A DNA stretch of 64,000 bases from an uncultured Lachnospiraceae bacterium (GCA_949840805.1 CATKXR010000010.1:35146-99145); one strand, 5' to 3'. Shown: positions 25,815 through 35,506, numbered from the stretch's first letter. Notes: a model not told the origin generated them from the letters alone. A program made the numbers and translations.

Positions 25815-26311
25815 TCTATAGATCCTTTCCTCTTGTTTGGCCTGAATTTGTTAAACACATCAGGAATGATAATCGTGGTCTCCAGCCTGCAGGCCAATTC
25901 TCCATCAATATACCCACATACTGTTCCCTTACACAGCCCTCTTTTAAAATATTGGATTTCCGCACTCATTTCTAATTTGTCACCTGGCCTTACCTCTTTA
26001 TAGAAAGTTCCCGCATGCTGGTACCCATGCACAATTTTTCCTTCCATTCCTTCCATTGTGGTAATGGCCACGGTCAGCATTTGTGCCATTGCCTCAATCT
26101 GTAAACATCCGGGCATATTAGGATCTCCTGGAAAATGGGATGGAAAATACCATTCATTATTAGTAAGGTTTTTAAATCCCTTTGCATATTTTCCCGGCAT
26201 CACTTCCGTAATACGATCGATCATTAAAAATGGGAACCGGTTAGGCTGATATTTTTTTAATTCTTCCCCAGTCAATGAAAATGGGATATTTTTTTCCTTA
26301 TCTTTTTTCAT
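25811..26311 (-). CDS. FabZ-like 3-hydroxyacyl-ACP dehydratase (second of pair)
   Basis: 166 residues, a single hot-dog domain. RFPFLMIDRITEVMPGKYAK, FPSHFPGDPNMPGCLQIEAM and AQMLTV hold the catalytic His and the helix Glu; DGELACRLETTIIIPDVFNK is the usual C-terminus. The fit to FabZ is better than that of its neighbour, which overlaps it by 4 bp. The two may form a heterodimer with one active and one modified site. The strong ribosome site GGAGG...AAGGA precedes the ATG. Action on the local ACP is inferred. Confidence 0.88.
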   Translation of the reverse strand: MKKDKEKNIPFSLTGEELKKYQPNRFPFLMIDRITEVMPGKYAKGFKNLTNNEWYFPSHFPGDPNMPGCLQIEAMAQMLTVAITTMEGMEGKIVHGYQHAGTFYKEVRPGDKLEMSAEIQYFKRGLCKGTVCGYIDGELACRLETTIIIPDVFNKFRPNKRKGSIE

Positions 26312-26346
26312 TCCTTATTTTCCTCCATCGATTTTTCCACAATGCC

Positions 26347-27282
26347 TTACGATCCTCTTAATTTTGTTTTATGCCATAATAAGAACTTTCCATGTTCAAT
26401 AGCAAAGTTTCCCGCTACCCTTCCTCCTTCCTTTATATTATTAACTACAACTGAACCAAGATCTATCACGGCATTGTCATGAACCTTCATCCGGTTTGAT
26501 ATAATTGATTTTGGATTCAATCTGACATAATCACCTAAAACGGCATTTCCACAGATATGGCTTTGCCCTGTAATAATGCAATTCTTCCCCACCTTGGAAT
26601 TGTGGGATATTTCGACACCATTCTCAACTTTCGAATATTCCCCTATTTCGGTAGATTCATAAGGAAAAGAACCTTTAGCGATAGTCGTATTGCATCCAAT
26701 TGACACATTATCATGCAGGAACAGCTTTCCCACCTGTTTCACAAGAAACAGATTTCCGTCCTGACCTTGCACAACAATATGGGAGGGACACCCGATTATG
26801 GATCCTGTCCCTATTTCAACATTATTTCCTATAATTGTTCCTGAACGAATAACAACATTTTCTTCGATGATACAGTTACTTCCGATTTTAACTCCATATT
26901 CTGCAATGTTTGCTCGTTGATGGATTATGTTCTTTTCCCCTATTATGGTTTTTTCATAGAAATTTACATAATCTGGTTCATTTGTAGCAAACCAGTTATG
27001 AAAAGCATTAAAAGAACTTCTGGGACTTTTTGCTATCGCTATCCCCTTTCCAGAATTCACAAGAATCTCATTTGATGACAACTCTTTTGTACAAATAATA
27101 CAAGAAATGTCATTTTTTAAACACGCTCTCTTTAAATATTTTTCATTTTCGGCATAACTCACGTAAGGCTGTTGGGGATCACTAGCATAATTTCCTAATG
27201 TAGCAAATACTCCATCCCTTGTTGTAAGATAATATTTTCCATCATAATCTGATAAACGGAATAATTTTTCCTTTAATATCAT
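26347..27282 (-). CDS. LpxD-like hexapeptide N-acyltransferase
   Basis: 311 residues. An N-terminal alpha/beta domain (~1-100, ISCIICTKEL...) is followed by a left-handed beta-helix with many [LIV]G-x4 repeats. The region VENGVEISHNSKVGKNCIIT, SHICGNAVLGDYVRL resembles UDP-3-O-acylglucosamine N-acyltransferase (LpxD; ISHNV and the acyl-ACP groove). LpxD transfers a 3-hydroxyacyl chain from ACP to an amino sugar. This organism is Gram-positive by its other genes and has no lipid A reason for it. With a WbpA/B/E set and a dedicated ACP in the operon, I infer that it N-acylates UDP-GlcNAc3NA. The start overlaps the Gfo/Idh stop by 4 bp. Confidence 0.75.
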   Translation of the reverse strand: MILKEKLFRLSDYDGKYYLTTRDGVFATLGNYASDPQQPYVSYAENEKYLKRACLKNDISCIICTKELSSNEILVNSGKGIAIAKSPRSSFNAFHNWFATNEPDYVNFYEKTIIGEKNIIHQRANIAEYGVKIGSNCIIEENVVIRSGTIIGNNVEIGTGSIIGCPSHIVVQGQDGNLFLVKQVGKLFLHDNVSIGCNTTIAKGSFPYESTEIGEYSKVENGVEISHNSKVGKNCIITGQSHICGNAVLGDYVRLNPKSIISNRMKVHDNAVIDLGSVVVNNIKEGGRVAGNFAIEHGKFLLWHKTKLRGS

Positions 27283-28412
27283 GCTTTTGTTCCTTCCCTA
27301 ATCTTCCCATCCTTATTCACCATATCGTCTCCGCTTTCTTTAATATCAAATAAACCTGCAAAATCCATGGTGGAAGCATCTTTTAATGGCAGTTTTACGG
27401 AATATTTCCCGGCTGCTGATTTATAAATTGCCAGAACTAATTCCAATGCCCTTTTTCCTGCTTCCCCATTTACATAAGGCTCTCTGTCATTCTTAATTGC
27501 ATCAATCATATCTGCATATAAAGGCGTATGTCCAAAGCCATAAACGTTCGGCGGTTCTTCTGTAAATTCTGCAATTACAGTCTCTGGCTTTTCCTGAATA
27601 TCTGCAAATCTCCACTCCTCAATTCGGTTTACACTTTGTCCGCCTGCCTTAACCATTCCCTTTTCCCCAAATAGATAAAGAGTTTCTTCCAGATTTCTCG
27701 GATAAACATCCGTAGTCCCTTCTATAATCCCATAAGCCCCATTTTTAAATTTTACTAAAGCAATCCCCATATCTTCAGCTTCAATATATGCATGGTTCAG
27801 CCGGTCTGTCATGCCAACAACTTCTTCAACCTCATCTCCCATCATCCAACGGAGCAGATCAATATTATGAATACACTGGTTCATTAAGGCTCCTCCGTCC
27901 TGTTCCCAGGTTCCTCTCCATTTAGCTCCTGCATAGTATTCATAATCCCTGCACCACCTGACATGAGCCGTTCCATAGAACATATGTCCAAACCGCTTTT
28001 CCTCTAATGCCTGTCGAATTTTCTGAATGGACTTATTAAAACGATTTTGATGGCAGGCACATACCTTTATTTCTTTTTCCCTGGCCATTTTTATGACTGC
28101 ATCTGCATCTGCAAGGGACAACGCAATAGGTTTCTCAATAATCACATTACACCCTGCTGCAATACAATCCAACGCAATTTCTGCATGTTTTCCACTTTCT
28201 GCTGCGATCGCAACTAATTCCGGCTTTTCATTTGATAGCATCTCATGATAATCTGTATACTGATTAACCTCTCCAAGACCAAATCTGCATGCTTTGTCTT
28301 CCAGCATTTCACGCTGTATATCACAAATCCCCACTATTTTTAAATGATTGTTGTTTGCTGCTGCTATGTGGTTTGGCGATATCCGCCCGCAGCCAATAAG
28401 CGCATATTTCAT
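27279..28412 (-). CDS. Gfo/Idh/MocA oxidoreductase, WbpB/WlbA-like
   Basis: 377 residues. It has the Rossmann start MKYALIGCGRISPNHIAAAN, the EKPIALSLADADAVI substrate lysine motif, and GGALMNQCIHNIDLLRWMMG. The wording GCGRIS-NHI and the neighbours point to UDP-GlcNAcA 3-dehydrogenase (WbpB/WlbA) rather than a general sugar dehydrogenase. It would act after the UDP-GlcNAc 6-dehydrogenase encoded 44 bp upstream and before the WbpE-like aminotransferase. GAGAGGGAT precedes the ATG. Confidence 0.82.
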   Translation of the reverse strand: MKYALIGCGRISPNHIAAANNNHLKIVGICDIQREMLEDKACRFGLGEVNQYTDYHEMLSNEKPELVAIAAESGKHAEIALDCIAAGCNVIIEKPIALSLADADAVIKMAREKEIKVCACHQNRFNKSIQKIRQALEEKRFGHMFYGTAHVRWCRDYEYYAGAKWRGTWEQDGGALMNQCIHNIDLLRWMMGDEVEEVVGMTDRLNHAYIEAEDMGIALVKFKNGAYGIIEGTTDVYPRNLEETLYLFGEKGMVKAGGQSVNRIEEWRFADIQEKPETVIAEFTEEPPNVYGFGHTPLYADMIDAIKNDREPYVNGEAGKRALELVLAIYKSAAGKYSVKLPLKDASTMDFAGLFDIKESGDDMVNKDGKIREGTKA

Positions 28413-28456
28413 TTATCCCTCTCTGATTCTATTGTTGTCTGTTTTATTGCCTGATA

Positions 28457-29791
28457 CTATAACACCTCAATGTTGCTTCGGTCTTTTATATGTTTCATGA
28501 CATTTTTAGTATCAAAAATCACTTTTGCATTTTGTTGAACCAACTCATAATCTACATTATGATGAGCCGTTGTTACCATGACAAGATCATAAACTGCCAC
28601 ATTTTCCGCAGTAAGAGCCTTTATACTTTTTTCACTTTGTCCATACATATTTTTGAACTCCGGAACCCATGGATCGTAATAATCCACCTCTGCTCCTACC
28701 TTTCGCAACTCTTTCATCACACGAATGGCTGGAGATTCCCGATAATCGTCAATATCATTTTTGTAAGAAACCCCAAGCATCAGAATCTTTGCACCCCAAA
28801 TTGCTTTTTGATGCCGGTTTAATATATGCATTGCCCTGTCTGTACAATACTCTGGCTGTCCATCATTAATAATCATGGAATTTTCAATCAAGGTAGTATG
28901 GAAACCAAATTCTCTTGCCTTCCAGGTCAAATAATAAGGATCTAAAGGAATACAATGTCCTCCAAGGCCAGGTCCTGGATAAAACGGCTGAAACCCATAT
29001 GGCTTTGTCTTTGCTGCATCAATTACCTCCCATATGGAAATCCCCATTTTATTACATAGTCTTGCAATTTCATTAATCAGTCCAATGTTCACATTACGAT
29101 AAGTATTCTCTAATATCTTTTCCATCTCTGCCACGGCTGGAGATGAAACTGTGAATACATCCCCGTCCAAAACCGCCTTATACATAGCCGAGATTACTTT
29201 CGCGCCATTTTTACTGCACGCTCCCACAACTTTTGGCGTATTTTTAGTCTTATATATAAGATTGCCTGGATCAACGCGCTCCGGACTAAAACCCAAATAA
29301 AAATCCTGGCCACATTTAAGGCCAGAACCTTGTTCTAAAATAGGCTTTACTAATTCTTCCGTTGTTCCTGGATAAGTAGTCGACTCCAACACTACCATAG
29401 TTCCTGGCTTCAGATATCCTGCGATTGCCCTGGCTGAGTCTCTTACACAGCTTATATCCGGTTCCTGATGAATATCCAATGGCGTTGGAACACAAATCGC
29501 TACAAAATCCACCCCTTTAATAAACGAAAAATCATTGGTTGCCGATAACATTCCTTTTTTTACCAGCTCTGCCAAATCAGAATCTACTACGTCTCCTACA
29601 TAGTTATGGCCTTGGTTTACCATATCTACCTTTGTATTTTGTATATCAAAACCAATCGTCCTAAATCCTGCCTTTGCTTTTTCCACAGCAAGAGGAAGGC
29701 CAACATATCCTAACCCCACCACTCCGGCAATAATTTCCCTATTCTCAATTTTCTTTAAAATTATATTACTATCCATTTTTTTATTTTCCAT
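28457..29791 (-). CDS. UDP-N-acetylglucosamine 6-dehydrogenase (WbpA-like)
   Basis: 444 residues, UDP-glucose/GDP-mannose dehydrogenase family: GLGYVGLPLAVEKAKAGFRT, CVPTPLD, VLESTTYPGTTEELV, ENTYRNVNIGLINE and the catalytic Cys in GPGLGGHCIPLDPYYLTWKA. The short loop after the catalytic Cys and the overall length fit the WbpA/WecC group that oxidises UDP-N-acetylhexosamines, giving UDP-GlcNAcA. It begins the WbpA-WbpB block. ManNAc dehydrogenase activity (WecC) is an alternative. Confidence 0.85.
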   Translation of the reverse strand: MENKKMDSNIILKKIENREIIAGVVGLGYVGLPLAVEKAKAGFRTIGFDIQNTKVDMVNQGHNYVGDVVDSDLAELVKKGMLSATNDFSFIKGVDFVAICVPTPLDIHQEPDISCVRDSARAIAGYLKPGTMVVLESTTYPGTTEELVKPILEQGSGLKCGQDFYLGFSPERVDPGNLIYKTKNTPKVVGACSKNGAKVISAMYKAVLDGDVFTVSSPAVAEMEKILENTYRNVNIGLINEIARLCNKMGISIWEVIDAAKTKPYGFQPFYPGPGLGGHCIPLDPYYLTWKAREFGFHTTLIENSMIINDGQPEYCTDRAMHILNRHQKAIWGAKILMLGVSYKNDIDDYRESPAIRVMKELRKVGAEVDYYDPWVPEFKNMYGQSEKSIKALTAENVAVYDLVMVTTAHHNVDYELVQQNAKVIFDTKNVMKHIKDRSNIEVL

Positions 29792-29792
29792 T

Positions 29793-30875
29793 TCATATGT
29801 TTTTTATCGTTTTATGTAAATATTTAAACCATTTTGCATGTCCAAATTGCCTGACCATAAAACTGTAAACTTCAAATTTTATGCTTATGAGCCGAATGAA
29901 ATAAAGATATCTCTTTAATTTTACCTGATTTTGGTCATCGCAACAAAAAAAATCCATTGAATATTTTTTAAACTGTTTCCATTCTTTCTTTTTTGAATAT
30001 TCTATAGGTACATAGTTGTAATGGTGCTGCATAATTTTATTGCTATTTATATAGCAATAATCAATCAAAATTGATCTATAAAAACGCTTTATAATTGATT
30101 TATATAGAACCAACCTGTATTCTTCTGATATTTTTTTTGCCACAAATTCCAGTTCACATTGATACCTTTTATATTCATAAAATGGTGCATATACAGATAT
30201 TTTTTTATCACTTGAATTTTGGGCAATATCTTTCGCTTTGGATGTATTAGTATAAATCCATCCAACTGTTGAAAAGGTAGAAAAGTCACCTTTTTCAGCC
30301 AGATACATGCGAATCAGATTATGGGCTTCAAATCCAAACTTATTTTGAAAGCTTTTGCAGATATGTTCTTCAATTATATCTAAATCTAAAAGACTGCGAT
30401 TGTATATTTGCCCGCTTGGATGTATCAATAATTTTGTGCTGGCTTTTATAGCTTCCATTCCTTTTTTGTATTTTCTATCCGAAAGTATTACTTTTGGCTT
30501 ATGATTCTCATCCACAGCAGAAAACAAAAAGTAAGATGCATTTCTATTTTTTTGTATTAAGGTAATAATGCCTTTTATGCTTGTATAAGGAACTAAATCA
30601 CGGCTGCGTAAAATCATCACATAATCCGAATTACTATTTCTTATAGCATGTATAATATTTAAATCATGTCCAACATTCTTTTTTGTTTTAATATATTTAA
30701 TTCTTTCATCATTATAACTCATTGCTAAAGATTGCAGATTTTCTGATGAACAGTCGTCACTCACTACAATCTCAATATTTGGTTCTGGATATTTAGTCAA
30801 TTCATTCAGATTTTTCCTTACCAAATCAAATTGATTATACGCTGCAATACATATACTCAATAAAATATTCTTCAA
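29793..30875 (-). CDS. GT2 family glycosyltransferase
   Basis: 360 residues. N-terminal GT-A domain: LLSICIAAYNQFDLVRKNLN, VVSDDCSSEN, KNVGHDLNI; the usual DxD is replaced by LRSRDL. The C-terminal ~160 residues are basic, helical and not recognised. The start is TTG with AAAAGGTGATAAT upstream, so an ATG-only gene caller could misplace it. It probably adds one sugar of the repeat unit on the cytoplasmic face. Confidence 0.8.
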   Translation of the reverse strand: MKNILLSICIAAYNQFDLVRKNLNELTKYPEPNIEIVVSDDCSSENLQSLAMSYNDERIKYIKTKKNVGHDLNIIHAIRNSNSDYVMILRSRDLVPYTSIKGIITLIQKNRNASYFLFSAVDENHKPKVILSDRKYKKGMEAIKASTKLLIHPSGQIYNRSLLDLDIIEEHICKSFQNKFGFEAHNLIRMYLAEKGDFSTFSTVGWIYTNTSKAKDIAQNSSDKKISVYAPFYEYKRYQCELEFVAKKISEEYRLVLYKSIIKRFYRSILIDYCYINSNKIMQHHYNYVPIEYSKKKEWKQFKKYSMDFFCCDDQNQVKLKRYLYFIRLISIKFEVYSFMVRQFGHAKWFKYLHKTIKNI

Positions 30876-30879
30876 ATTA

Positions 30880-32271
30880 TCACCTTTTTACTATTTGTTT
30901 TTTTATTATCAGATAACTCATTATTCCCACAAATATAGCATAACTGCAAATACCTAATAACCAATTTATATTCCATATCAAAAAATATGAAATATAATAT
31001 ATAATGGTTATAACCAAACAATAATAGACCCCATAACTATTTATATTAATTCTGTTTTTAATTATTCTGTCACTTATAAAAAACCAAATATAGCATGATA
31101 TTACAGTAGAAACTGCTATTGCTTCCATACTTTTAAAAATAAAATATCCAATATAATTTAACATAAATGAAATTCCAAGTACCGTAATGGAGATCATCAA
31201 ATATGTCCTTGTTATTTCAATTGTTTTGTAAAAATTAATAACTATTATTTGCATTATAGAAAGAGAAACAACTACTGGAAAAATCACCCTTAAAATCTCA
31301 AGAGAATATTTATAGTCTGGTAAAAACCACTCTATAAATTTATTTAGTATAGGGATAAAAACAAAACAACTAAAAACAAAACAGCTTAATATACATATGA
31401 AATTTTCGTAATATTTTCCAAGCTCCTTCTTTTCTTTCACTTTTATTGCGGGGTATAATACAATCGACATAGCGGAAATCAATGTCAAAATTATATTCAT
31501 AATACTATATGAAAAAGAATAGACGGCATAATCTTTTTTCCGAAATAAAATAGAAACGAACTGTCTGTCCAAATTCAAAATTAGTGTGCTAATTATTCCT
31601 GCTACAAGTAATGGCGTTCCTGTTTTAAATATTTCCATAATTACTGCTTTAGCTTCTCTTATATCCAACTTCTTTCCAAATGTTATTCTTTTACTAAGCA
31701 AAAGACAAAAAATCAATTGAGAAATTTCACCAAACATATAAATCATAATATAAATATTACAGGATGCGCAATTTAGCTTTTTCATAATAAGAAGCAACAA
31801 AATTCCGAACAAACGAAATATGTTGCCATACACACCCGTTATTGTATATGCTTTATATCTCATCGTAATCTGCATTGTGGAACGATAATATGATAATAAA
31901 TTGTGAACAATTATATCAAATGCAACTACAATTCCTAAAAATTCATATTCACCTCTAATTACCACTAAAACAATGGCAAGAATAAGGACTGCAATAATTA
32001 ATTCCATTTTGACAAGCAATCTTGTAATGGAGCGATATATTCTTAAACCTATGTCAATTTCTGATTTTCCCGCAAATTTCACTACCACTCCATCAATCAA
32101 TCCGAAATGAAACAATCCAATATAGGAAAGATAAAGCATAAAGATCTTATAATCGCTATAATCTTCCATTGATAATATTTTTGGTAATCCAAGAGAAACA
32201 ATCAGTCCGCTTATAAGCGAGATAATATTATTTGAAAATACAATCAGAAAATCCTTAACCACCTTTTTCAT
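30880..32271 (-). CDS. wzx: Wzx-type polysaccharide flippase
   Basis: 463 residues from the ATG that begins MKKVVKDFLIVFSNNIIS; two earlier in-frame ATGs lie inside the upstream glycosyltransferase gene and start choice is uncertain. About 12-14 hydrophobic helices with the MOP/PST layout: first helix NIISLISGLIVSLGLPKILS, then SMEDYSDYKIFMLYLSYIG, the loop GTPLLVAGIISTLILNLDRQ in the middle. It should flip the undecaprenyl-linked repeat unit. It is very AT-rich. Confidence 0.85.
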   Translation of the reverse strand: MKKVVKDFLIVFSNNIISLISGLIVSLGLPKILSMEDYSDYKIFMLYLSYIGLFHFGLIDGVVVKFAGKSEIDIGLRIYRSITRLLVKMELIIAVLILAIVLVVIRGEYEFLGIVVAFDIIVHNLLSYYRSTMQITMRYKAYTITGVYGNIFRLFGILLLLIMKKLNCASCNIYIMIYMFGEISQLIFCLLLSKRITFGKKLDIREAKAVIMEIFKTGTPLLVAGIISTLILNLDRQFVSILFRKKDYAVYSFSYSIMNIILTLISAMSIVLYPAIKVKEKKELGKYYENFICILSCFVFSCFVFIPILNKFIEWFLPDYKYSLEILRVIFPVVVSLSIMQIIVINFYKTIEITRTYLMISITVLGISFMLNYIGYFIFKSMEAIAVSTVISCYIWFFISDRIIKNRININSYGVYYCLVITIIYYISYFLIWNINWLLGICSYAIFVGIMSYLIIKKQIVKR

Positions 32272-32278
32272 TCCATAA

Positions 32279-33460
32279 TTAGTTTCTTTCATATTGTTCA
32301 TTATATATCTGACAGATAGTTTTAGCCTGCTTCCCATAATCTAACAATGTACAAGCTACTATTTCTGCTCTTTTTTTCATTGTAGTCAAACTATCTGTAT
32401 CCATTATCAGTTCCTTTAATCTTTGTCCTAATTCTTCTTTGTTCGCTGCATACAATGCACTATCCTTCATAATTTCTTTTTGATACCCTACATGTGGGTA
32501 AGTTATAATTGCACATCTGCAACAAGCTGCATTTTGCAATGTAGCAGACGGAGTCCCAGGCTGTACATATATATCAGCAGCACATAAGTATTCTATTAAT
32601 TCTTTTCCTGTCTTCCACCCAAGATATCGAATACGCTTGTCTCCACTATCGTTATCCGCTGCTTTCTTGATCGCTTTTTCTGTATCATCCATCAATTTTC
32701 CAATAATAATTAAAATGGTATTTTCACCTTCAATTTCTCTAAATGCATCTAATAAATCTTTTGTCCTTTTTCCTTTGTCAAGCTTTCCCGAATGCATTAC
32801 CAAAACAGAATATTTTTCCATTCCTAACTCTTTTCGTCTTTTTTCTCGATAGAACTGATAGGTTTTTTCATCTAAAAGATTTCCTCCTAAAGGCAACAAT
32901 GACAAATTATATTCATCCATTTTGTAAATATCCAGAAGGAATTCTTTTACCTCTGCTGATAAATAATAAATTTTTTTTGAATATTTTTGTATTTTTTTCG
33001 CAATCGGCCTGAATAACATTTTATGAAGGATATATTTTGAAAAAACATTTCGGGCACTATTATACTTATCTGTATGAGAATCCGCAACCATCTGGACATG
33101 AGGGTGATCCTTTACATATTTTACTATCGCATGCCCGCTCATTGTTTGAAAATCATGAACCATAATCACATCTGGATTGAGTTTTTCTAATTCTTTATAA
33201 ATACCAGATACATATTTCAGCTTATTTGTTAGCAAATCATTTAAAATTCGGACATATGGAAATCTCCTAAGTATAACCCCGTCTTCCAGCCTTTTTTCTT
33301 CCGATTGCACGTTCCTCAATTCACTATTAACCCTGGCAATACATGTTCCCCAAAAATATACCTCATGCCCGAGTTTTACCATTTCGGGCGGAAGTTGGTT
33401 TTCCTGGTAGGTCATCCCTTCAGTATATTGAGATGTAAATTGAATATGTAAAAATTTCAT
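32279..33460 (-). CDS. GT4 family glycosyltransferase
   Basis: 393 residues, GT-B fold. N-terminal domain: MKFLHIQFTSQYTEGMTYQE, NPDVIMVHDFQT. C-terminal donor domain: VLVMHSGKLDKGKRTKDLL, IRYLGWKTGKELIEYLCAAD, YVQPGTPSATLQNAACCRCA, where the usual E-x7-E is degenerate (PSATLQNA). The ATG overlaps the stop of the EpsG-like gene by 4 bp. Donor and acceptor are unknown. Confidence 0.8.
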   Translation of the reverse strand: MKFLHIQFTSQYTEGMTYQENQLPPEMVKLGHEVYFWGTCIARVNSELRNVQSEEKRLEDGVILRRFPYVRILNDLLTNKLKYVSGIYKELEKLNPDVIMVHDFQTMSGHAIVKYVKDHPHVQMVADSHTDKYNSARNVFSKYILHKMLFRPIAKKIQKYSKKIYYLSAEVKEFLLDIYKMDEYNLSLLPLGGNLLDEKTYQFYREKRRKELGMEKYSVLVMHSGKLDKGKRTKDLLDAFREIEGENTILIIIGKLMDDTEKAIKKAADNDSGDKRIRYLGWKTGKELIEYLCAADIYVQPGTPSATLQNAACCRCAIITYPHVGYQKEIMKDSALYAANKEELGQRLKELIMDTDSLTTMKKRAEIVACTLLDYGKQAKTICQIYNEQYERN

Positions 33461-34587
33461 TGGATTACCCGCCTGTCTATTAAAGTTATAGAATTTTTAT
33501 CTGGTTTTTGTCTCCACATCTCGTGAAAAAATCGATCATTACCCTGTGGAAGCCATGGACCAATTGAAAATCCAAAATAAAATACAGCAAATACCAAACA
33601 AGCCAATCGTGCAATTTTTCTTTTGAAAGTAATAAATCGTACAGAATACATGTCTATCGCAACATATACAACCGGCATAGCCATTCCCATAATTCTTTCA
33701 GCCGAAACAGAAAAATATGATATAGGGGCTAATGCACATACGATTATGGATAATTTATAATAAAACAAACACTTATTACTTGTTTCGTGTGTTGTTAAAT
33801 CCTTCCTATCAATATATAACAACACACAAAAAAGTATAAGATAAATTCCAATTAGAAAAAAAGTATATTTTTGTGGTGTGAATTTTGAACGGAAATAATA
33901 GTCAATCATCCAAAAATCACGAAACACGATCTTTAATCCTTTTACAATTACAGGATATAGAAAATAGAGAGTCCCTGGAACTAATATGTTCAAACACAAA
34001 ACCAATTTCTTTAACCCGTTTTTTTCAATAAACAATACCAACGAAAATATTAAATAAAATAAACTTGTCACCTGAAAAAGCGATGCAAATAAACACCAAA
34101 CAATATACTTAATTAATCTTTTTATTGCTGTTTCTTTAATATTTGCCAAGTTATTTAAACCATGTATTACTATCATAGTAGCCATAGCGCTTCTTATTTG
34201 CTGTAAATAATACAAATACGGATAGAATAAACACAATATCCAAATAAAAGCCTTATGTTTGGCATTTAAATCAATAAATATTCCCAGCAAACACAAAATA
34301 ATTGACATATATACCCCATAAAATACTTCAAAAGGAAGACAAAGCCTGGAAAACAAAAACATCGCCCAATAAAAACCTCTTTCATAATTACGTGTAAGAA
34401 CTGCATTTCCTGACTTCATTAACCTATAATAATCCGCATAATATGCTCCATAATCACTTACATCACAATATGTAATTGCAGTAAACCAGGTCAATAATAT
34501 GCAAATAAAGAATAATACCTTTTTATTATTGACCATAAACTTAAAATTTTGTTTTCTAATTTTAATACAGGTGCGAAAACTGTTCAT
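33457..34587 (-). CDS. EpsG-like polysaccharide polymerase (Wzy candidate)
   Basis: 376 residues from an ATG preceded by GAGGTGATTTTA. About ten hydrophobic helices; the first loop has SDYGAYYADYYRLMKSG and NYERGFYWAMFLFSRL, and later IRSAMATMIVI, all in the EpsG/Wzy pattern (Tyr/Asp-rich first loop, E-x-G-x2 and an Arg in helix 5). It is the best polymerase candidate in the locus. Its ribosome site lies directly after remnant codons of a decayed glycosyltransferase (34598-34646). Confidence 0.75.
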   Translation of the reverse strand: MNSFRTCIKIRKQNFKFMVNNKKVLFFICILLTWFTAITYCDVSDYGAYYADYYRLMKSGNAVLTRNYERGFYWAMFLFSRLCLPFEVFYGVYMSIILCLLGIFIDLNAKHKAFIWILCLFYPYLYYLQQIRSAMATMIVIHGLNNLANIKETAIKRLIKYIVWCLFASLFQVTSLFYLIFSLVLFIEKNGLKKLVLCLNILVPGTLYFLYPVIVKGLKIVFRDFWMIDYYFRSKFTPQKYTFFLIGIYLILFCVLLYIDRKDLTTHETSNKCLFYYKLSIIVCALAPISYFSVSAERIMGMAMPVVYVAIDMYSVRFITFKRKIARLACLVFAVFYFGFSIGPWLPQGNDRFFHEMWRQKPDKNSITLIDRRVIQ

Positions 34588-34597
34588 TAAAATCACC

Positions 34598-35495
34598 TCA
34601 TAGCTTATTGCTATATTCCATAATATTCTTGGCAAAATTTCCCATTCTATATCTTTCGAATACCCTTTTTCTTACTTTTTCCTCCTACTAACACAAAAGT
34701 AATCTTTTTATCCTCCATCATTTTTGCCAATCTAAGTACCCATTTTCCACCCTTACGTTCACTCATAATATCAGGAGCCACAGACAAAATGATCTTATTT
34801 TTGTCTGGAATTCCTAACTCATGCCGCAGTTCTGATGTATCAACAGGCTTAAATATGGTTGTATCAATACCATTTTGTATAACCTTTATCTCTTTATTTC
34901 GAAGAAATGACTGCCTTACACGCTCAGCAAGCCACACAGAAGGTACAACAATCGTGAAGTCTAAATCACTTAGCAATTCTTTTTTTCGTTTAAGCATCTG
35001 TTTTGTTTTATCAGCAAAAAAAGCTTTTGGATATTCTCGCAAATAAGGACAACTTCCACATTCCGTCTTCCATCGTTCACATTCATAAGAATATCCACAC
35101 TTTCCTGTATACATATATTCACAATGAAATGTCCATACAAGCTTAATTTTTTTCTTTTTAATATAATTTATTAACGGAACAATATTTACAAAATATGCAT
35201 GTAACTCATGTATATGTATAATATCAGGTTGAAAATGTTCTATATAACGAAGCAAACGTTTTGTTGAAAAATAAGAAAAACATCCATTATATCCCGTTAC
35301 CCTCGCAAGAGCTGCATGAAGACAAGTTTCCCAATCTAAACCAAATTTATAAATCCCTGGTTCCTTTATTAATTCTCCTCGTCCATAACAGACTGCTGAC
35401 TTGTGTCCTTTTTCCCTATAATTTGTATATAAATCATATGCAATTTTACCCGTACTGCCACATCTGCAGTTCGCATCTATTAAAAGTATCTTCAT
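34598..35495 (-). pseudogene. GT4 glycosyltransferase with its C-terminal domain deleted
   Basis: The open frame (35495-34647, 282 residues) holds only the N-terminal GT-B domain and linker: MKILLIDANCRCGSTGKIAY, TFHCEYMYTGKCGYSYECER, PSVWLAERVRQSFLRN, IQNGIDTTIFKP, then SERKGGKWVLRLAKMMEDKK and VLVGGKSKKK. It stops where the donor-binding domain should follow. Immediately beyond, in a shifted frame (34646-34598), RYRMGNFAKNIMEYSNKL reads like the last helix of a GT4 enzyme. So about 130-150 codons have been lost from the middle of one gene, with a frameshift. The product would lack the sugar-nucleotide domain. Start ATG follows AGGA and lies 11 bp after the upstream fragment. Confidence 0.78.
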
Positions 35496-35506
35496 GCTCA
35501 GGATCC

